Shown one piece after another: positions 63,069-64,000 of a stretch of 64,000 bases of DNA. Position numbers and translations under genes: made by a program. Source of the DNA: Bacteroidales bacterium (lineage in GTDB: Bacteria; Bacteroidota; Bacteroidia; Bacteroidales; Marinilabiliaceae); NCBI GenBank assembly GCA_015061285.1, contig SUWW01000001.1, forward strand, positions 186,001 to 250,000, given 5' to 3'. Under the pieces are notes generated by a model that was given only the letters and a program-made list of their open reading frames with translations, did not search any database and was not told the origin of the DNA. Each line of letters begins with the position of its first letter. Positions within the stretch are counted from its first letter, which is position 1.

Positions 63069-63329
63069 GGTATGGATGAAGTTTGTGGTTTGTTACAATA
63101 GTGCGTTTTTACAAACGCTAAATTATTAATAATAATTAACCATTCAACCCTACATAGTTAATTTTTACATCAACCTAAATATGTTGTACAACATATTCAC
63201 TTATACCAAAATAGCTATTCAAAAATGAATATAAAAGACCGAGCAAATGCGCATAAAAATCCAACAATCTAAATATCAGCATCTTACATAAAGATTTACA
63301 CACGAATATTTACATATATGTAGATAATC

Positions 63330-63337
63330 TATTTTTG
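63330..63337 (+). promoter_or_regulatory. -7 box for the metalloprotease gene
   Basis: TATTTTTG, an exact TAnnTTTG, 26 bases before the ATG at 63364. No good -33 word. Confidence 0.4.
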
Positions 63338-63363
63338 CATCATAATATAGATTCATATACATA

Positions 63364-64000
63364 ATGAACAGACTAACATCACTTATCATCATTATTGTTG
63401 CGTTGACGAATGTATACACAGATTCGAACGCACAATTCCTTTGGTTTGGACGCAAGAAAGCTACCCAAGACACGACAACAGTTGCACCGAAAGCAAAAAA
63501 AGCCCCACGAGAGGGTTTTTTCTCAGTGCGTAAAGAAAAAGAAGATTGGTTTTTCGAAATTCCAGACTCTTTGCTCAACGTACCATTTCTGACAGTAACG
63601 CGCTACGTATCAACACCTGTAGAACTTGGCACTTATGGTGGAGAGTTGGTAAATCACCAGATGAACTATTGGCAGAAAAAAGACAACAAACTGTATCTAC
63701 GCACGCTCATCTACGATGCCACTGCACCAAACGGCGATGATATAAATCGCGCACTTGCCGTAAGCACCGAAGACCCTATAGTGGCTTCGTTCAAGATAGA
63801 ATCGAAAGAGAAATCTCCTATCGACTCTACTTTGCGCTACTCTATCAAGGTTACTCAGTTTCTTTTAGGCGACAACATTGTGACCGGATTCACCGAACGC
63901 GAACGCGACGAAGTAGGAGCTACGGGCATAAAATCGGACCTCTCCTACATCGATCGCATAGATACATACCCTATAAACACTGAAGTTAGTACGGTAAAGA
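63364..64000 (+). CDS. Zinc-dependent metalloprotease with DUF5118/DUF5117 N-terminal region, 3' end missing
   Basis: The first 212 codons are visible; the frame is open to the window end, so the protein is cut. It begins MNRLTSLIIIIVALTNVYTDSNAQ (signal peptide), then a short basic linker and the segment VRKEKEDWFFEIPDSLLNVPFLTVTRYVSTP...GGELVNHQMNYWQKKDNKLYLRTLIYDA, which matches the N-terminal domains (DUF5118 then DUF5117) of a Bacteroidota family of large secreted zinc peptidases. The HExxH site would be far downstream, outside the window, so activity cannot be confirmed. It probably acts in the periplasm or outside the cell. Confidence 0.8.
   Translation, partial: MNRLTSLIIIIVALTNVYTDSNAQFLWFGRKKATQDTTTVAPKAKKAPREGFFSVRKEKEDWFFEIPDSLLNVPFLTVTRYVSTPVELGTYGGELVNHQMNYWQKKDNKLYLRTLIYDATAPNGDDINRALAVSTEDPIVASFKIESKEKSPIDSTLRYSIKVTQFLLGDNIVTGFTERERDEVGATGIKSDLSYIDRIDTYPINTEVSTVK

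Noticed and set aside
1-64000. tRNA, rRNA or CRISPR array
   Set aside because: No cloverleaf with a T-loop consensus, no rRNA-like sequence and no regularly spaced direct repeats were noticed on reading; this was by eye only.

Overview
The window looks like a chromosomal segment of a Bacteroidales (phylum Bacteroidota) bacterium. The evidence is a SusC/SusD polysaccharide locus, a hybrid two-component sensor with an AraC-type output, promoters of the Bacteroidota form (a -7 box TAnnTTTG, often with TTTG or TTTC about 19-21 bases upstream), a fused aspartokinase-homoserine dehydrogenase (ThrA), a DUF4924 protein, and a secreted nuclease ending in the 'DLNGRR...GIYIINGQKV' tail common in Prevotella-like genomes. 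I cannot fix the family or genus. Most of the window is ordinary core genome, with two accessory patches (about 7.1-10.0 kb and 45.5-52.4 kb). I saw no tRNA, rRNA or CRISPR array.

Layout. 1-2.9 kb: 3' part of a hybrid two-component regulator. 3.0-6.9 kb (minus): HIT protein, then the operon thrS-infC-rpmI-rplT, in which infC appears to start at an ATC codon. 7.1-9.7 kb (minus): accessory patch with a secreted SH3-domain protein, two unassigned ORFs and a REP-associated tyrosine transposase flanked by inverted palindrome doublets, plus a second family of two-hairpin repeats. 10-13.3 kb: trmD, a nucleoid-associated protein and an rRNA cytosine methyltransferase. 13.4-22.9 kb (minus): GH2 beta-galactosidase, a 42-residue membrane protein too short for usual gene calling, an RluA-type pseudouridine synthase, panB, and sbcD-sbcC. 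23-33.6 kb: secreted endonuclease I, a lemA-TPM-TPM operon, an esterase next to an ATP-grasp ligase, DUF4924, an S4-domain protein, pth, ddl, an EamA transporter and a solitary LytTR response regulator.

33.8-44.5 kb (plus): a beta-1,4-galactan utilisation locus in the order SusC, SusD, a multidomain surface glycan-binding lipoprotein, a GH53 endo-galactanase and a GH2 beta-galactosidase. The first three would capture and import oligosaccharides; the GH53 enzyme would cut the galactan chain and the GH2 enzyme would remove galactose. No HTCS or SusR regulator lies inside the locus.

44.5-56 kb (mostly minus): menC; a ParE/Phd toxin-antitoxin pair; a two-gene unit with an exported YidD-like fusion; a small Xre regulator; a VapBC-like pair (plus); and the threonine operon thrA - phosphoglycerate-mutase-like proposed homoserine kinase - two-gene cassette - thrC - TPR protein. 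The cassette, whose second gene looks RelE-like, has its own -7 box and seems to be an insertion in the pathway operon. 56.4-60.1 kb (plus): an envelope-type operon of a TPR lipoprotein, a membrane-Nudix fusion, a short-chain-dehydrogenase homologue that has lost its catalytic residues, and a coiled-coil membrane protein. 60.3-64 kb: a TonB-dependent receptor (minus) and the 5' part of a DUF5117/DUF5118-type metalloprotease (plus), cut by the window end.

The most unusual items are the cassette inside the threonine operon, the RAYT with inverted REP doublets, the 42-residue membrane gene, the exported YidD fusion, the SDR pseudoenzyme operon and the ATP-grasp/esterase pair.
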